From Tichowtungia aerotolerans (lineage in GTDB: Bacteria; Verrucomicrobiota; Kiritimatiellia; Kiritimatiellales; Tichowtungiaceae): DNA of 64,000 bases. Shown here piece after piece: positions 8,618 through 16,824 of the stretch. Position numbers and translations under genes: made by a program. Where the stretch lies: assembly GCF_009905215.1 (NCBI RefSeq), contig NZ_CP047593.1, forward strand, positions 2,422,900 to 2,486,899, given 5' to 3'. The notes under the pieces are model-generated. The model was not told the origin of the DNA. It ran no database searches and worked only from the letters and a program-made list of their open reading frames with translations. Position 1 is the first letter of the stretch, and every line of letters begins with the position of its first letter.

Positions 8618-10117
8618 TCATGCAGGTGCCTGATTAATTTCTCTCAACTTTGGTTTTAGCACCTTGCCTGCACTGTTTTTCGGCAGGTGGCTGATGAATT
8701 CAACACTCTCCGGCACCTTGTATGCTTCCAGCCTGCCGGCAACATGATGGCGGACCTCTTCCGCCTCGAGCGCTGTGCCGCTTTTGACAACCAGATACGC
8801 TTTCAGCATTTCGCCCATGGTTTCATGCGGCACGCCGATGATTGCGGCTTCGATGATTTCCTTTAGTTCGCAGATCACGTCTTCCACTTCCTTTGCCCCG
8901 ACGCGTTTGCCGCCGGTTTTAATGAAATCGCGGGCGCGGTCCTGTACGAAAATGAAGCCGTCGCTGTCTACGCGTGCGAGATCTCCGGTGTAGAGCTTCC
9001 CGTTACGGAAAAATTTTGCGGTCTCGGCTTCGTCCGCCCAGTAGCCCTTGGTGATGTTGTCGCCACTGGCCACAATTTCACCGATTTCATCCGAGCCCCA
9101 GCAGACCGGGCGACCGTCCTTCTGCAAAACTTCCAGCCGGGTGGAGGGGAGTCCTTTGCCAATGGAGCCCAGTTTGTCCGTCAGCCGTTCCGGCGGAAGA
9201 TAGCTGAGCCGGGCGGTGGCTTCGGTTTGTCCGTACATCAGGAAAAATCGTGCCGCACTGAATGATTCCAGGATCTCGCTGATGAACGGGTTCGGCAGCT
9301 TTCCGCCTGCCTGCTGGAACCAGCGCAGTTTTGGCAGATTCCGTTGCCGGAGAGAGGTTTTGCGCAGCAGGATCTGGTAGGTGGAGGGGACCCCCGCGAG
9401 GCCGGTGCATTCCCATTTTTCCATATCGTCGAGAACGCTCTCCGGATACATGAACTGGTTGTTCAGAACGACACTGCCTCCGGCCATCAGGTGAGTATGG
9501 AGCAGCGAAGCGCCGAAGCAGTAGTGGAGCGGCAGGACAGCCATGACGCGGTCGGAAGGTGTGAGGTCGAGGTATTGAATGATGTCGCGGCTGTTGCACT
9601 CAATGTTCCGGTGCGTGACCATGACTCCTTTGGCGGTGCCGGTCGACCCGGAGGTGAACATGATTGATGCCAGATCTTCGCGGGGGTTTATTGTCGGCAT
9701 CTGAACGTCGGCGTTGCGAGTCGATAGGATGTTTTCATCTAGAATCTGCACGCCCAGTTTCGTCAGTCCGGGGTCGTGCTTTTTTACGTAGCGCCCGGAG
9801 ACAAAGGCAGCCTTCATTTTTGTGCTGTTGACGATATGGGCGAGAAGCTGATCTGAAATATCTCCCGGCAGGGGGACTGTTACTCTCCCAGCATGGATCG
9901 TTCCCAGATAGGCCGCGACGCAAAAGGGGCTGTTTTCAGAAATGAGCCCGATGCATTCGCCTTTTTCGCTGACTTTGGTTAAGGCGCACCCGATATCGCA
10001 GGTCATTTTGCGGAGGGCTTCGTAACTGGTTACGTTACGACCTTGTAAGATCGCGGGGCTTTGCGGTTTCCCGTTACGCAACAGGGTGTCCGCAATATTT
10101 TCTTCGTTGTATTGCAT
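8618..10117 (-). CDS. AMP-forming acyl/amino-acyl ligase (ANL superfamily)
   Basis: Protein of 499 residues in the acyl-CoA synthetase/adenylation superfamily. The ATP-binding loop TSGSTGTAKGV is at about residues 155-165. MYGQTEAT (A5-type), YTGDLARVDSDGF (A7-A8) and the C-terminal catalytic lysine in KNSAGKVLK are present. It adenylates a carboxylate and, judging by the next gene, probably passes it to the carrier protein. It is the first gene of the minus-strand operon and is divergent from the gene at 10351, with about 230 bp of shared intergenic DNA. The substrate cannot be read from the sequence. Confidence 0.88.
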   Translation of the reverse strand: MQYNEENIADTLLRNGKPQSPAILQGRNVTSYEALRKMTCDIGCALTKVSEKGECIGLISENSPFCVAAYLGTIHAGRVTVPLPGDISDQLLAHIVNSTKMKAAFVSGRYVKKHDPGLTKLGVQILDENILSTRNADVQMPTINPREDLASIMFTSGSTGTAKGVMVTHRNIECNSRDIIQYLDLTPSDRVMAVLPLHYCFGASLLHTHLMAGGSVVLNNQFMYPESVLDDMEKWECTGLAGVPSTYQILLRKTSLRQRNLPKLRWFQQAGGKLPNPFISEILESFSAARFFLMYGQTEATARLSYLPPERLTDKLGSIGKGLPSTRLEVLQKDGRPVCWGSDEIGEIVASGDNITKGYWADEAETAKFFRNGKLYTGDLARVDSDGFIFVQDRARDFIKTGGKRVGAKEVEDVICELKEIIEAAIIGVPHETMGEMLKAYLVVKSGTALEAEEVRHHVAGRLEAYKVPESVEFISHLPKNSAGKVLKPKLREINQAPA

Positions 10118-10350
10118 AAACGGTCCTCGTTAACACCTATGGCTTTGAGGTTTGCATCCAACGAGTGGGATCGTAATCGTCTGCCGGGAAGTGGCAAGAC
10201 TTAACTCGGCTGTCTGTACGATAATTTGAAAGCAGTGGACGGGGTTTGCTTCCCGCCGCTGTTGTGTGCCCAGGACAAGGTTAGCGGGTTGATTTTTGAG
10301 CATAACTCTATAATGTAAGCCGTGCTGGCAATAAACAGAGGGCTCGGAAT

Positions 10351-11445
10351 ATGGGAACCGTTCGTCACTTTCAGCCAACGGATATAATTCCTGTTGCGGA
10401 TCTTTTTCAAAAAGTATTCAGAAGAGGAGCGCAGAGATCATCCCCTTCGCTGCAATCTTACTTTGAAAAGCTGTATTTTAGTCATCCGTCTTATGATGAG
10501 TCCATGAGTTCTCTTGTGTATGTGGATGAGAAAAATAATGTCAGGGGTTTTATTGGCGGCCTTTCGACCGAATTTGAGTTTAAAAAACGCAAGGTAACGG
10601 CGCTTGTAGCCGGCAGCCATATGGTTGATCCTGATTTGAAAGATCCTATAGCAGGCGCTTTGCTGTTGAGAGAGTTCACTTCCGGGCCGCAAGACTTCAC
10701 CTATACTGATACTGCAAACTCAATTTCTATTGAGCTTTGGAGGGCCATTGGCGGAGATCTCCTTTTCCCGTATAGTACACAATGGGTTTATCCGCTTCGG
10801 CCTGGTTATCTATTCAATGTCAGACTCAAAAATCACCGGGGTGGAGATGTTCTTTCATGGCTGTCTTATCCTGCCTGTCGCCTTGTTGATGTTATTCATA
10901 AACGAGTGCTTGCTTGTGCATCTGATGAAAATGTATGCCGGTTAAGAGGGAAGGAGTTGGACGCAAACGCCATGTTTAACTCTTTCGAAACATTCAGGAA
11001 TCACCGGGCTCTTTTCCCCAGTTATGGGATTAAGGAGCTGAACTGGCGTCTTTCGCTCGCTGAAAGTAAGCAGAAAAACGGCAAGCTGTTTAAGATTGCT
11101 GTTTTTGATAAAGAAAAATTACAGGGATGGTACCTGGTATATATCCGGGATGGAGAAGAAGCTCATGTTTTGCAGCTTATTGCTCATCCAGCAAGCTTGA
11201 AACATGTTCTGAATCACCTTTTTACAACGGCTCAGACGCACGGTTGTTCGGCTATTCATGGAGATGTTGACCCCAAATATCTGGTGCAATTTCGGCAAGC
11301 AGGGTGTGATGATTTCCATGTTGGAGGAATGGCTATGCTGCACACTCAGGATCCGGAAATACGAAATGCAATTCTTAGCGGGGATGCATATATTTCTGCT
11401 TTGGAAGGAGAGCGGTGGACTCGTCTGCAGGCTGATGAATTTTAG
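10351..11445 (+). CDS. GNAT-like acyltransferase, function unknown
   Basis: Protein of 364 residues. The N-terminal part (MGTVRHFQPTDIIPVADLF) has the look of a GNAT acetyltransferase first strand and helix, and a second GNAT-like half seems to follow. No exact acetyl-CoA loop (Q/RxxGxG/A) was found. Base composition is visibly richer in A and T than the adjacent operon, suggesting separate origin. It is divergent from the ligase/carrier/amidotransferase operon and could transfer the acyl product of that operon, which is inference. Confidence 0.6.
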   Translation: MGTVRHFQPTDIIPVADLFQKVFRRGAQRSSPSLQSYFEKLYFSHPSYDESMSSLVYVDEKNNVRGFIGGLSTEFEFKKRKVTALVAGSHMVDPDLKDPIAGALLLREFTSGPQDFTYTDTANSISIELWRAIGGDLLFPYSTQWVYPLRPGYLFNVRLKNHRGGDVLSWLSYPACRLVDVIHKRVLACASDENVCRLRGKELDANAMFNSFETFRNHRALFPSYGIKELNWRLSLAESKQKNGKLFKIAVFDKEKLQGWYLVYIRDGEEAHVLQLIAHPASLKHVLNHLFTTAQTHGCSAIHGDVDPKYLVQFRQAGCDDFHVGGMAMLHTQDPEIRNAILSGDAYISALEGERWTRLQADEF

Positions 11446-11714
11446 TGAGCACTGTGTGTTCCGCATCCTGTATTAGCACTGAGCTTTCATCAAAAAGATG
11501 TGCTTACGCATATGATGGCGCTTAACCGCGCAGTTTTTCGACCCGCTGTAAAGCGGGAGTGATTGAAGTTTTGGGTCGGTTTTTCTCGCTCGGCTTCTGC
11601 CATCAGCAATTTATTGAGCTTAATACTGATATTGCCGATGCGAACAAGTTGAACAACGATGTTGACTTTTTGATCTCAATGCGCATCATCTCGCATCAGT
11701 TAGGTGATGCGTTT

Positions 11715-11903
11715 ATGAGTACTTTTGAAGGAACAGGGATCAAAAATCTTAAGGTGCGGGGCGGAGTGTACTACTGGCGCCAGAAAATTGACGGAATTCA
11801 GTTTTCGGAGTCGCTGCAGACCCGTGACCGCGAGGAAGCTTTGAGACGAATGGCGGAAAAAGCCGAAGCCGCGAAGAGCGGAGACATTTTAAAGGAGAAA
11901 TCA
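11715..11903 (+). pseudogene. probable integrase N-terminal fragment, in frame with the aldolase gene
   Basis: Sixty-three codons starting MSTFEGTGIKNLKVRG and continuing GGVYYWRQKIDGIQFSESL and TRDREEALRRMAEKAE. This pattern (aromatic-rich beta strands, then a basic helix ending in AEKAEAAKSG) is what I recognise as the arm-type DNA-binding N-terminus of tyrosine recombinases. No core-binding or catalytic domain follows. The frame runs without a stop directly into the aldolase gene. A CCCGCT-GTAA-AGCGGG hairpin lies just upstream at 11541-11556. The rest of 11446-11714 shows nothing else I can name. It could be a remnant or the 5-prime part of a fused gene. Confidence 0.55.
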
Positions 11904-12884
11904 ATGACGAAACAGAAAGATATCAGCGCGGAGTCGGTCGACTGCTGGCCGCAGCTCAAAGTGCTGGACTGCACCATCCGCGATGGCGGACTGATGAATA
12001 ATCATAAATTCAGCAATGAATTTGTCAGAGGCGTTCATAAAGCGCTGGTCGCTTCCGGAATCGACTATATGGAAATTGGTTACAAGGCGGATAAAAAGCT
12101 GTTCAGTGCAGATGATTACGGAATCTGGAAAATGTGTGATGAAGAGGATCTGAAAGCATTTTTCGGGGATGAGGATCCCGGTGTAAAAATCAGTGTTATG
12201 GCGGATGTCGGCCGCACCAATCACAGCGATATTGCGCCGCGAGACCAGAGCATGATTGATTTGGTTCGCGTCGCCTGCTATATCCACCAGATTCCGGCTG
12301 CGCTTGATATGGTGCGCGATGCTAAGGAAAAAGGATATGAGACATCGGTCAATCTGATGGCAATCTCGACTGTTCCGGAGTTTGAACTCAACAAGGGGCT
12401 GGAGTTGATCGGACGGTGTGAAGCAGCAGATATGCTGTACCTTGTTGACAGTTTCGGGTCCCTCTATTATGAGCAGATTGAAGATTTGATGCGCCGTTAT
12501 CGCGGCGCAATGCAGCACGGTCAGCAGATCGGAATCCATGCGCACAATAATCAGCAGATGGCCTATGTGAATACTGTCTGTTCGGCCATTAATGGTGCAA
12601 CCATGCTGGACTCCACCATCGACGGTCTCGGTCGCGGTGCGGGCAATTGTCCGACGGAACTGCTGCTCGGGTTTCTGCGCAATCCGAAGTTCCATCAGCG
12701 GCCGATTATTGAGGCGGTTGAGAAGCTGATGATTCCTCTGCATGAGCAGATCGACTGGGGCTACAGCATTCCCTATATGATCACCGCCCAGATGAACGAA
12801 CATCCGCGATCAGCCATCAAGATGCGTGAGAGTGAGGGTAAAAATCAACTGGTCTCTTTTTATGATGAAATTCATGACCAGTAA
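11904..12884 (+). CDS. DRE-TIM superfamily aldolase/lyase
   Basis: Protein of 326 residues in the superfamily of HMG-CoA lyase, homocitrate synthase and 4-hydroxy-2-oxovalerate aldolase. The metal/catalytic segment CTIRDGG is at about residues 23-29, and the metal-binding IHAHNN and the glycine-rich loop GRGAGNCPTELL lie later. The ATG at 11904 follows AAAGGAG by 7 bp, a strong ribosome site that marks this as the true start, although the reading frame stays open upstream for another 115 codons. Substrate is unknown. A clear terminator follows the gene. Confidence 0.82.
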   Translation: MTKQKDISAESVDCWPQLKVLDCTIRDGGLMNNHKFSNEFVRGVHKALVASGIDYMEIGYKADKKLFSADDYGIWKMCDEEDLKAFFGDEDPGVKISVMADVGRTNHSDIAPRDQSMIDLVRVACYIHQIPAALDMVRDAKEKGYETSVNLMAISTVPEFELNKGLELIGRCEAADMLYLVDSFGSLYYEQIEDLMRRYRGAMQHGQQIGIHAHNNQQMAYVNTVCSAINGATMLDSTIDGLGRGAGNCPTELLLGFLRNPKFHQRPIIEAVEKLMIPLHEQIDWGYSIPYMITAQMNEHPRSAIKMRESEGKNQLVSFYDEIHDQ

Positions 12885-12902
12885 GAAACCTGTTTAAAAA
12901 TC

Positions 12903-12937
12903 AAAGCCCCTGCTTGCAATGAGCAGGGGCTTTTTTT
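12903..12937 (+). terminator. rho-independent terminator of the aldolase gene
   Basis: Twelve-base perfect stem (AAAGCCCCTGCT/AGCAGGGGCTTT) around a seven-base loop, followed by seven T residues. It lies 18 bp after the aldolase stop and before tRNA-Leu. Confidence 0.93.
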
Positions 12938-12958
12938 ATGTTCTCCGCTTCTCTTGAT

Positions 12959-13045
12959 GCCGGAGTGGCGGAATTGGTAGACGCAGCAGACTCAAAATCT
13001 GCCGATAGCAATATCGTGAGGGTTCGAGTCCCTCCCCCGGCACCA
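12959..13045 (+). tRNA. tRNA-Leu (anticodon CAA)
   Basis: 87 nt including an encoded CCA. The acceptor begins GCCGGAG, the anticodon loop is CTCAAAA (anticodon CAA, reading UUG), a long variable arm is present as expected for Leu, and the T-loop is TTCGAGT. The sixth acceptor pair reads A-C, a mismatch in an otherwise complete cloverleaf. Remnants of mobile elements lie immediately downstream. Confidence 0.95.
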
Positions 13046-13203
13046 CTTTCCTGTTTGACCCTCAATAGGACAGGTCGAGTCTTGGAGCCCTTTGTTGTTA
13101 GGCTTTTTTGATGTGGAATCCTCTATTGGGTCGACCCGTTTCGTCATAGCCCGTTCGATCGGGGGATGCTCTTAGCTAAATTACCAGAATGTGACACTTT
13201 ACC

Positions 13204-13326
13204 AGAAACAACGGCATTACAGAAGGGTTCCGTACCAAAATGGAACTGATTCAGGGGAGAGCCTATGGTTGCAGGAATTTGGATAATTACCAATTGCGGG
13301 TAATTGGATTCCTTCTTTTGGAATGA
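13204..13326 (+). pseudogene. ISL3-family transposase C-terminal remnant
   Basis: Forty codons reading RNNGITEGFRTKMELIQ then GRAYGCRNLDNYQLRV. This matches the conserved end of ISL3-family transposases (the N-x-x-x-E-G-F-H-x-K-M-E region). An in-frame TGA sits just upstream at 13192 and the rest of the transposase is missing. The remainder of 13046-13390 shows no further recognisable gene. Confidence 0.7.
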
Positions 13327-13390
13327 GTCTTATGTGGTTAATACAAATCCGCCCTTGCTCCCCGTCTTTTGGGAGGAGCCCAAAAGAAAC

Positions 13391-14166
13391 GGTCGGCCTG
13401 TCTGGATGGCAATACGAACCTCTCCAAAACCACTCTCCATCCAGCATGGTGTCGATCGAGATGGCAATTCGAACTTAAAAATTTTCACGCTCTGTTTTTG
13501 TAAGGTATTGTAAATCAATAATTTGAAAGTTGATTCCATAAAAACGGGTCAGATCTGCTTTGTGTTCGATTTTTAGACGATTATTCAGCTTGGTCCACCT
13601 TTCCAAATAGCAATGCAAATCTATCCGGTTTCGCAAACCTAACCTTCGGATCACTAAAAACCTTAAAGCTCCGGTACAGAGCTTCATGGTCGAATGCGTT
13701 TGTGGAATGTTATATTGGCAAATGCAACCGGGAATGCCTGAATCACTTTGTCTGAGAAAGTCTTGATCATCTTGACTGCATCAATCGCGAATGGCTGGGG
13801 TATTACAACAATCACTGGTCGTATCAGGGTGTGGATATCGGAACCAAGGTTTTGCGACCGGATTTTACGTCGACAACCGAAGGCGAGATTAAGCGGGAAC
13901 AGAGACTCGGCGGCATTATTTCGTGGTACTACCGCGCAGCTGCTTAAACCTGTTCCGGCCAGTATTATCAGAGCGCGACTCTCCGTTCGGTATGGTCTGC
14001 TGATCTATCACGCCTTGACTCTGCCAATCTTGCTATTTTGACTTCAATCATCGTTTTCATCGTCAGAGAAAGTTGCGCTCTTTTTTGAAATTGCTCTGCA
14101 AATCCTCTTTTACCTGCTATAATTAGCAGGTTTTTCGATCTGCGTTTCGTTTTCGCACCGATCAAT
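13391..14166 (+). repeat. direct repeat copy A bounding the island (left)
   Basis: About 0.75 kb that aligns almost base for base with 62864-63596 in the same orientation. The match starts at GGTCGG and ends just after the TGCG-TTTGTTTTCG-like block. Copy A keeps about 42 bp (near 13681-13722) that copy B has lost. The repeat includes the transposase remnant described separately and roughly 200 bp on each side. The outer limits are approximate because both ends are degenerate. Confidence 0.85.
13684..13947 (+). pseudogene. integrase-core (rve) transposase C-terminal remnant, copy A
   Basis: Reading frame of 87 codons. It has SWSNAFVECYIGKCNREC, then a TGA at 13753, then SLDHLDCINREWLGYYNNHW, YQGVDIGTKVLRPDF and REQRLGGIISWYYRAAA before its stop. 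This is the conserved end of the IS481/IS3-like integrase-core transposases common in Planctomycetes and Verrucomicrobia (HQG plus RLGGxxxxYYR). The catalytic N-terminal part is absent, so the element cannot move by itself. Confidence 0.8.
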
Positions 14167-14250
14167 GGTCGTTTGTTTTGGCTGACTATCCTCATAGATG
14201 TAGATTATTCAGAGCTGATTTCGCTTCTGTTTAATTCTGAACTTTTGTTC

Positions 14251-14284
14251 AAAAAGTCCAAAAAACGAACCGCTTTGTCCATGG
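14251..14284 (+). promoter_or_regulatory. island operator, copy 1 (sulfatase 14368)
   Basis: AAAAA followed by half-site GTCCAAA (14256-14262), 14 bp containing ACCG, and half-site GTCCATGG (14277-14284). The half-sites are 21 bp apart. It lies 84 bp upstream of the GTG start. A TATATA-type sequence follows at about 14290. Confidence 0.75.
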
Positions 14285-14367
14285 CGGGGTATATAGAGAA
14301 ACCTCTATCTTTGAGGAAAAATCAAGCGGGAGTCTGGCCGCTCGAGGTTATAAACGGGAGTGTAATA

Positions 14368-15831
14368 GTGAGATTTTTGTCTTTAAAAATCCGGCTGAAA
14401 CTCTGGGGTATGGCTTTTGTCATATGGGGCGCAGCCGGTTGTGTTGCGAAGTCGCAGCCGAATATTATCATCATTTACAGCGACGATCATGGATATGCCG
14501 ACATTGGCGCCAACGGAATGGCCGATGATATCCGTACGCCGAACATTGATTCGCTGGCGAAGGATGGGATTCGTATGACGGCCGGATATGTGTCGGCTCC
14601 GCAGTGCGGGCCGTCGCGTGCGGGATTGATGACGGGCCGTTATCAGGAGCGGTTTGGGTTTGATTACAACGGGCAGGGGCCGCTGCGCAAGTCGGAAACA
14701 ACCATCGCTCAGCGGCTGAAAGAGGCTGGGTATGTGACCGGGATGGTCGGCAAGTGGCACCTTGCGCCGGAGTGGCACCGTGATCGCGGCTGGCTGAAGC
14801 AGAATGCCCCGCAGTTCAAAAATTCAGGCAAACAAGAGCCGCCGGAATTTGAAAAGTATGCTCTGGGCTTTTCTCCGAATGCGTTTGGTTTTTCAGAATA
14901 CTTCTGGGGGCTGCATAACAAATACCGGATCAACTATACTCTGGACGGCGATGTGCTGGATGAAGAGCAGGTTCAGACTTTTGATACATTCCGGGTGGAT
15001 ACACAAAGTGAAGCCGCACTGTCCTTTATCGACCGGAATCACAAAAAGCCGTTCTTTCTCTATCTGGCCTATTACGCGCCGCACGTTCCGGTGGAAGCCA
15101 CGGAAAAATATCTGGCCCGTTTCCCCGGCGAAATGCCGACCCGTCGCCGCTATGCACTGGCGATGATTTCGGCGATGGATGACGGGGTCGGTCGCATTCG
15201 CGAAAAGCTGGATCGTTACGGGATTGATGACAACACGTTGATCTTTTTCATCGCTGACAACGGAGCTCCGACAAAAATTGACAAAGAAGATAAACCGCTG
15301 TCGGTTCCACTGAACGCATGGGACGGTTCACTGAATGATCCATGGGTCGGTGAAAAGGGCATGGTGACTGATGGCGGTATTCGGGTTCCGTATCTTGTCT
15401 GCTGGCCGGGCAAGCTCCCGAAAGGAAAAGTTTACGACAAACCGGTTCTGCAACTGGATGCCACAGCGACCGTGCTGGCAGCTGCCGGCGTGAACGCAGG
15501 TGACTCACTGGACGGCGTGAACCTGATACCGCATTTGACCGGCGATGACAATGGTGCGCCTCATGAAGATCTGTACTGGCGCTTCTGGAACCAGGCAGCG
15601 ATGCGGTCCGGGCGCTGGAAATACCTTTATCTGCCGGATGGACGGCGCTGGCTCTTTGATATGGAAAGTGAAGAGCACGAGCACAAAAACCTGATCGACC
15701 AGTATCCGGAAACTGCCGAGAACCTGCACAAAAATCTGAAGGCGTGGTGCGGCGAGCTGCAGAACAAAGGCCTGCCGGACAAGCCATTGAACAACCAGGA
15801 AAAAGCGTGGTATACGCATTACCTGAAATAG
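14368..15831 (+). CDS. secreted sulfatase (type I, Cys-type)
   Basis: Protein of 487 residues of the alkaline-phosphatase/sulfatase superfamily. The N-terminal signal ends in GAAGC, so it may be a lipoprotein although the lipobox is imperfect. Metal-binding IIIYSDDHGYADIG follows, then the formylglycine motif C-GPSR at residue 80, with GRYQERFG after it. HxHxK-type residues appear as GKWHL, and the second metal site as FFIADNGAP. The start is GTG at 14368 with GGGAG 7 bp upstream; the open frame extends further up but through the operator. The Cys requires a formylglycine-generating enzyme, which is not in this window. Confidence 0.9.
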   Translation: MRFLSLKIRLKLWGMAFVIWGAAGCVAKSQPNIIIIYSDDHGYADIGANGMADDIRTPNIDSLAKDGIRMTAGYVSAPQCGPSRAGLMTGRYQERFGFDYNGQGPLRKSETTIAQRLKEAGYVTGMVGKWHLAPEWHRDRGWLKQNAPQFKNSGKQEPPEFEKYALGFSPNAFGFSEYFWGLHNKYRINYTLDGDVLDEEQVQTFDTFRVDTQSEAALSFIDRNHKKPFFLYLAYYAPHVPVEATEKYLARFPGEMPTRRRYALAMISAMDDGVGRIREKLDRYGIDDNTLIFFIADNGAPTKIDKEDKPLSVPLNAWDGSLNDPWVGEKGMVTDGGIRVPYLVCWPGKLPKGKVYDKPVLQLDATATVLAAAGVNAGDSLDGVNLIPHLTGDDNGAPHEDLYWRFWNQAAMRSGRWKYLYLPDGRRWLFDMESEEHEHKNLIDQYPETAENLHKNLKAWCGELQNKGLPDKPLNNQEKAWYTHYLK

Positions 15832-15888
15832 CGATGGCTGTTATGGAACATTGCACGCTGTCTCCGCACGATGTTGATCGATAGGATC

Positions 15889-16623
15889 TTATTTCCTGCG
15901 GAATACGGACGGAGTGCAGCCGGCAACTTTTTTAAACAGGCGTGAGAAATAATACTGATTTTCAAATCCACACATTTCGGCAATGTTGGCGATCGACAGC
16001 TCTGAATTCCGCAGCAAAGATTTGGCGTGCTCAATGCGGGCATTGATGATGGCTTTTACCGGTGACAGTCCGGTGTATTGGGTGAATAAATGGCGCAGGT
16101 AATCCTTACTTACAAAGAGTTGGCCGGCAATGTCGTCTATCGATAGGTTTCCGCTTTTAGATTCGATGATATATAAAGCTTTGGATACAATGGCCTGTTT
16201 GCGGTCTTGAGGAATGTTTTCTTTAATCACCCGCTTAATCAGTCCCACGGTGGTGATTAACAAACCTTCTGTGATTTTCAGATAGGCCGAGCGTTTTCCT
16301 GAAAGTTCTCCCATTAGTTCTTCGAGATAGTATCTCACTTCTCCTTCTGTATCGACCCAAACGCCGGGCGATGATTCCAGCCCGCTGTTGCCAATGCACA
16401 GGCAGATGGACGTGATGGCGGTTTCTGAAACCTGAGAGTGTGTTTCATGAGGTGGAATCAGGCAAAAGCTGTTGGCCCGAACCGGATATGTATCTTTTCC
16501 AATAGTTGTTTTCCCGGTTCCTTTGAGGAAGTAAACCAGTTCCAGAAAGTCGTGCTGATGAGGTCCGGCAGATACGGTGTCACCTTTTTTAACGGTTACT
16601 TTAAATGCGACTTTTACGTTCAT
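15889..16623 (-). CDS. AraC-family regulator, paralogue 1
   Basis: Protein of 244 residues. An N-terminal cupin-like ligand domain has HQHDFLELVYFLKGTGKT and PPHETHS. The C-terminal domain has two helix-turn-helix motifs (LSIDDIAGQLFVSKDYLRHL; IANIAEMCGFENQYYFSRLF). The start at 16623 aligns with the two other paralogues at 18670 and 62710 and drops a 50-residue upstream extension that would cross the operator. It converges on the sulfatase gene at 14368 and is divergent from the nucleoside-hydrolase gene. Inference: it is one of the proteins that bind the island operator. Confidence 0.88.
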   Translation of the reverse strand: MNVKVAFKVTVKKGDTVSAGPHQHDFLELVYFLKGTGKTTIGKDTYPVRANSFCLIPPHETHSQVSETAITSICLCIGNSGLESSPGVWVDTEGEVRYYLEELMGELSGKRSAYLKITEGLLITTVGLIKRVIKENIPQDRKQAIVSKALYIIESKSGNLSIDDIAGQLFVSKDYLRHLFTQYTGLSPVKAIINARIEHAKSLLRNSELSIANIAEMCGFENQYYFSRLFKKVAGCTPSVFRRK

Positions 16624-16741
16624 TGTTAAATCCCCGAATGGGTCTGTTGAATATAAGAGGATATAAAGAAGTGTTCCAGAAGTGTTTACTGTGGATTTAC
16701 AGATCTCGCATTTTTGAAAATTATAAAATTCACAAATATCC

Positions 16742-16775
16742 GAAAAGTGTATTTCTGTGACCGAATGGTTCATTC
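16742..16775 (+). promoter_or_regulatory. island operator, copy 2 (moderate match)
   Basis: GAAAA, half-site GTGTATT (16747-16753), 14 bp containing ACCG, half-site GTTCATTC (16768-16775). The 21-bp period is exact. It sits between divergent AraC paralogue 1 and the nucleoside-hydrolase gene and could serve either. Confidence 0.6.
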
Positions 16776-16824
16776 AGTATAAAAAGGTTCGCTTGTACTG
16801 TTGAACTGCAGGGCGTTTTGGGGA

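Noticed and set aside
13020-13045. Duplicate of the tRNA-Leu 3-prime end as an island attachment site
   Set aside because: I found no second copy of the T-arm and acceptor sequence near the right boundary or elsewhere in the window.
13475-13687. Seventy-codon minus-strand frame within repeat copy A (KLNNRLKIEHKADL...)
   Set aside because: It looks partly protein-like, but it lies inside the decayed repeat, has no upstream part and is shortened in copy B. It may be residue of the mobile element.
14173-14367. N-terminal extension of the first sulfatase
   Set aside because: The open frame continues upstream, but it passes through the operator and gives a non-signal-like peptide. The GTG at 14368 has a ribosome site and starts a signal peptide.
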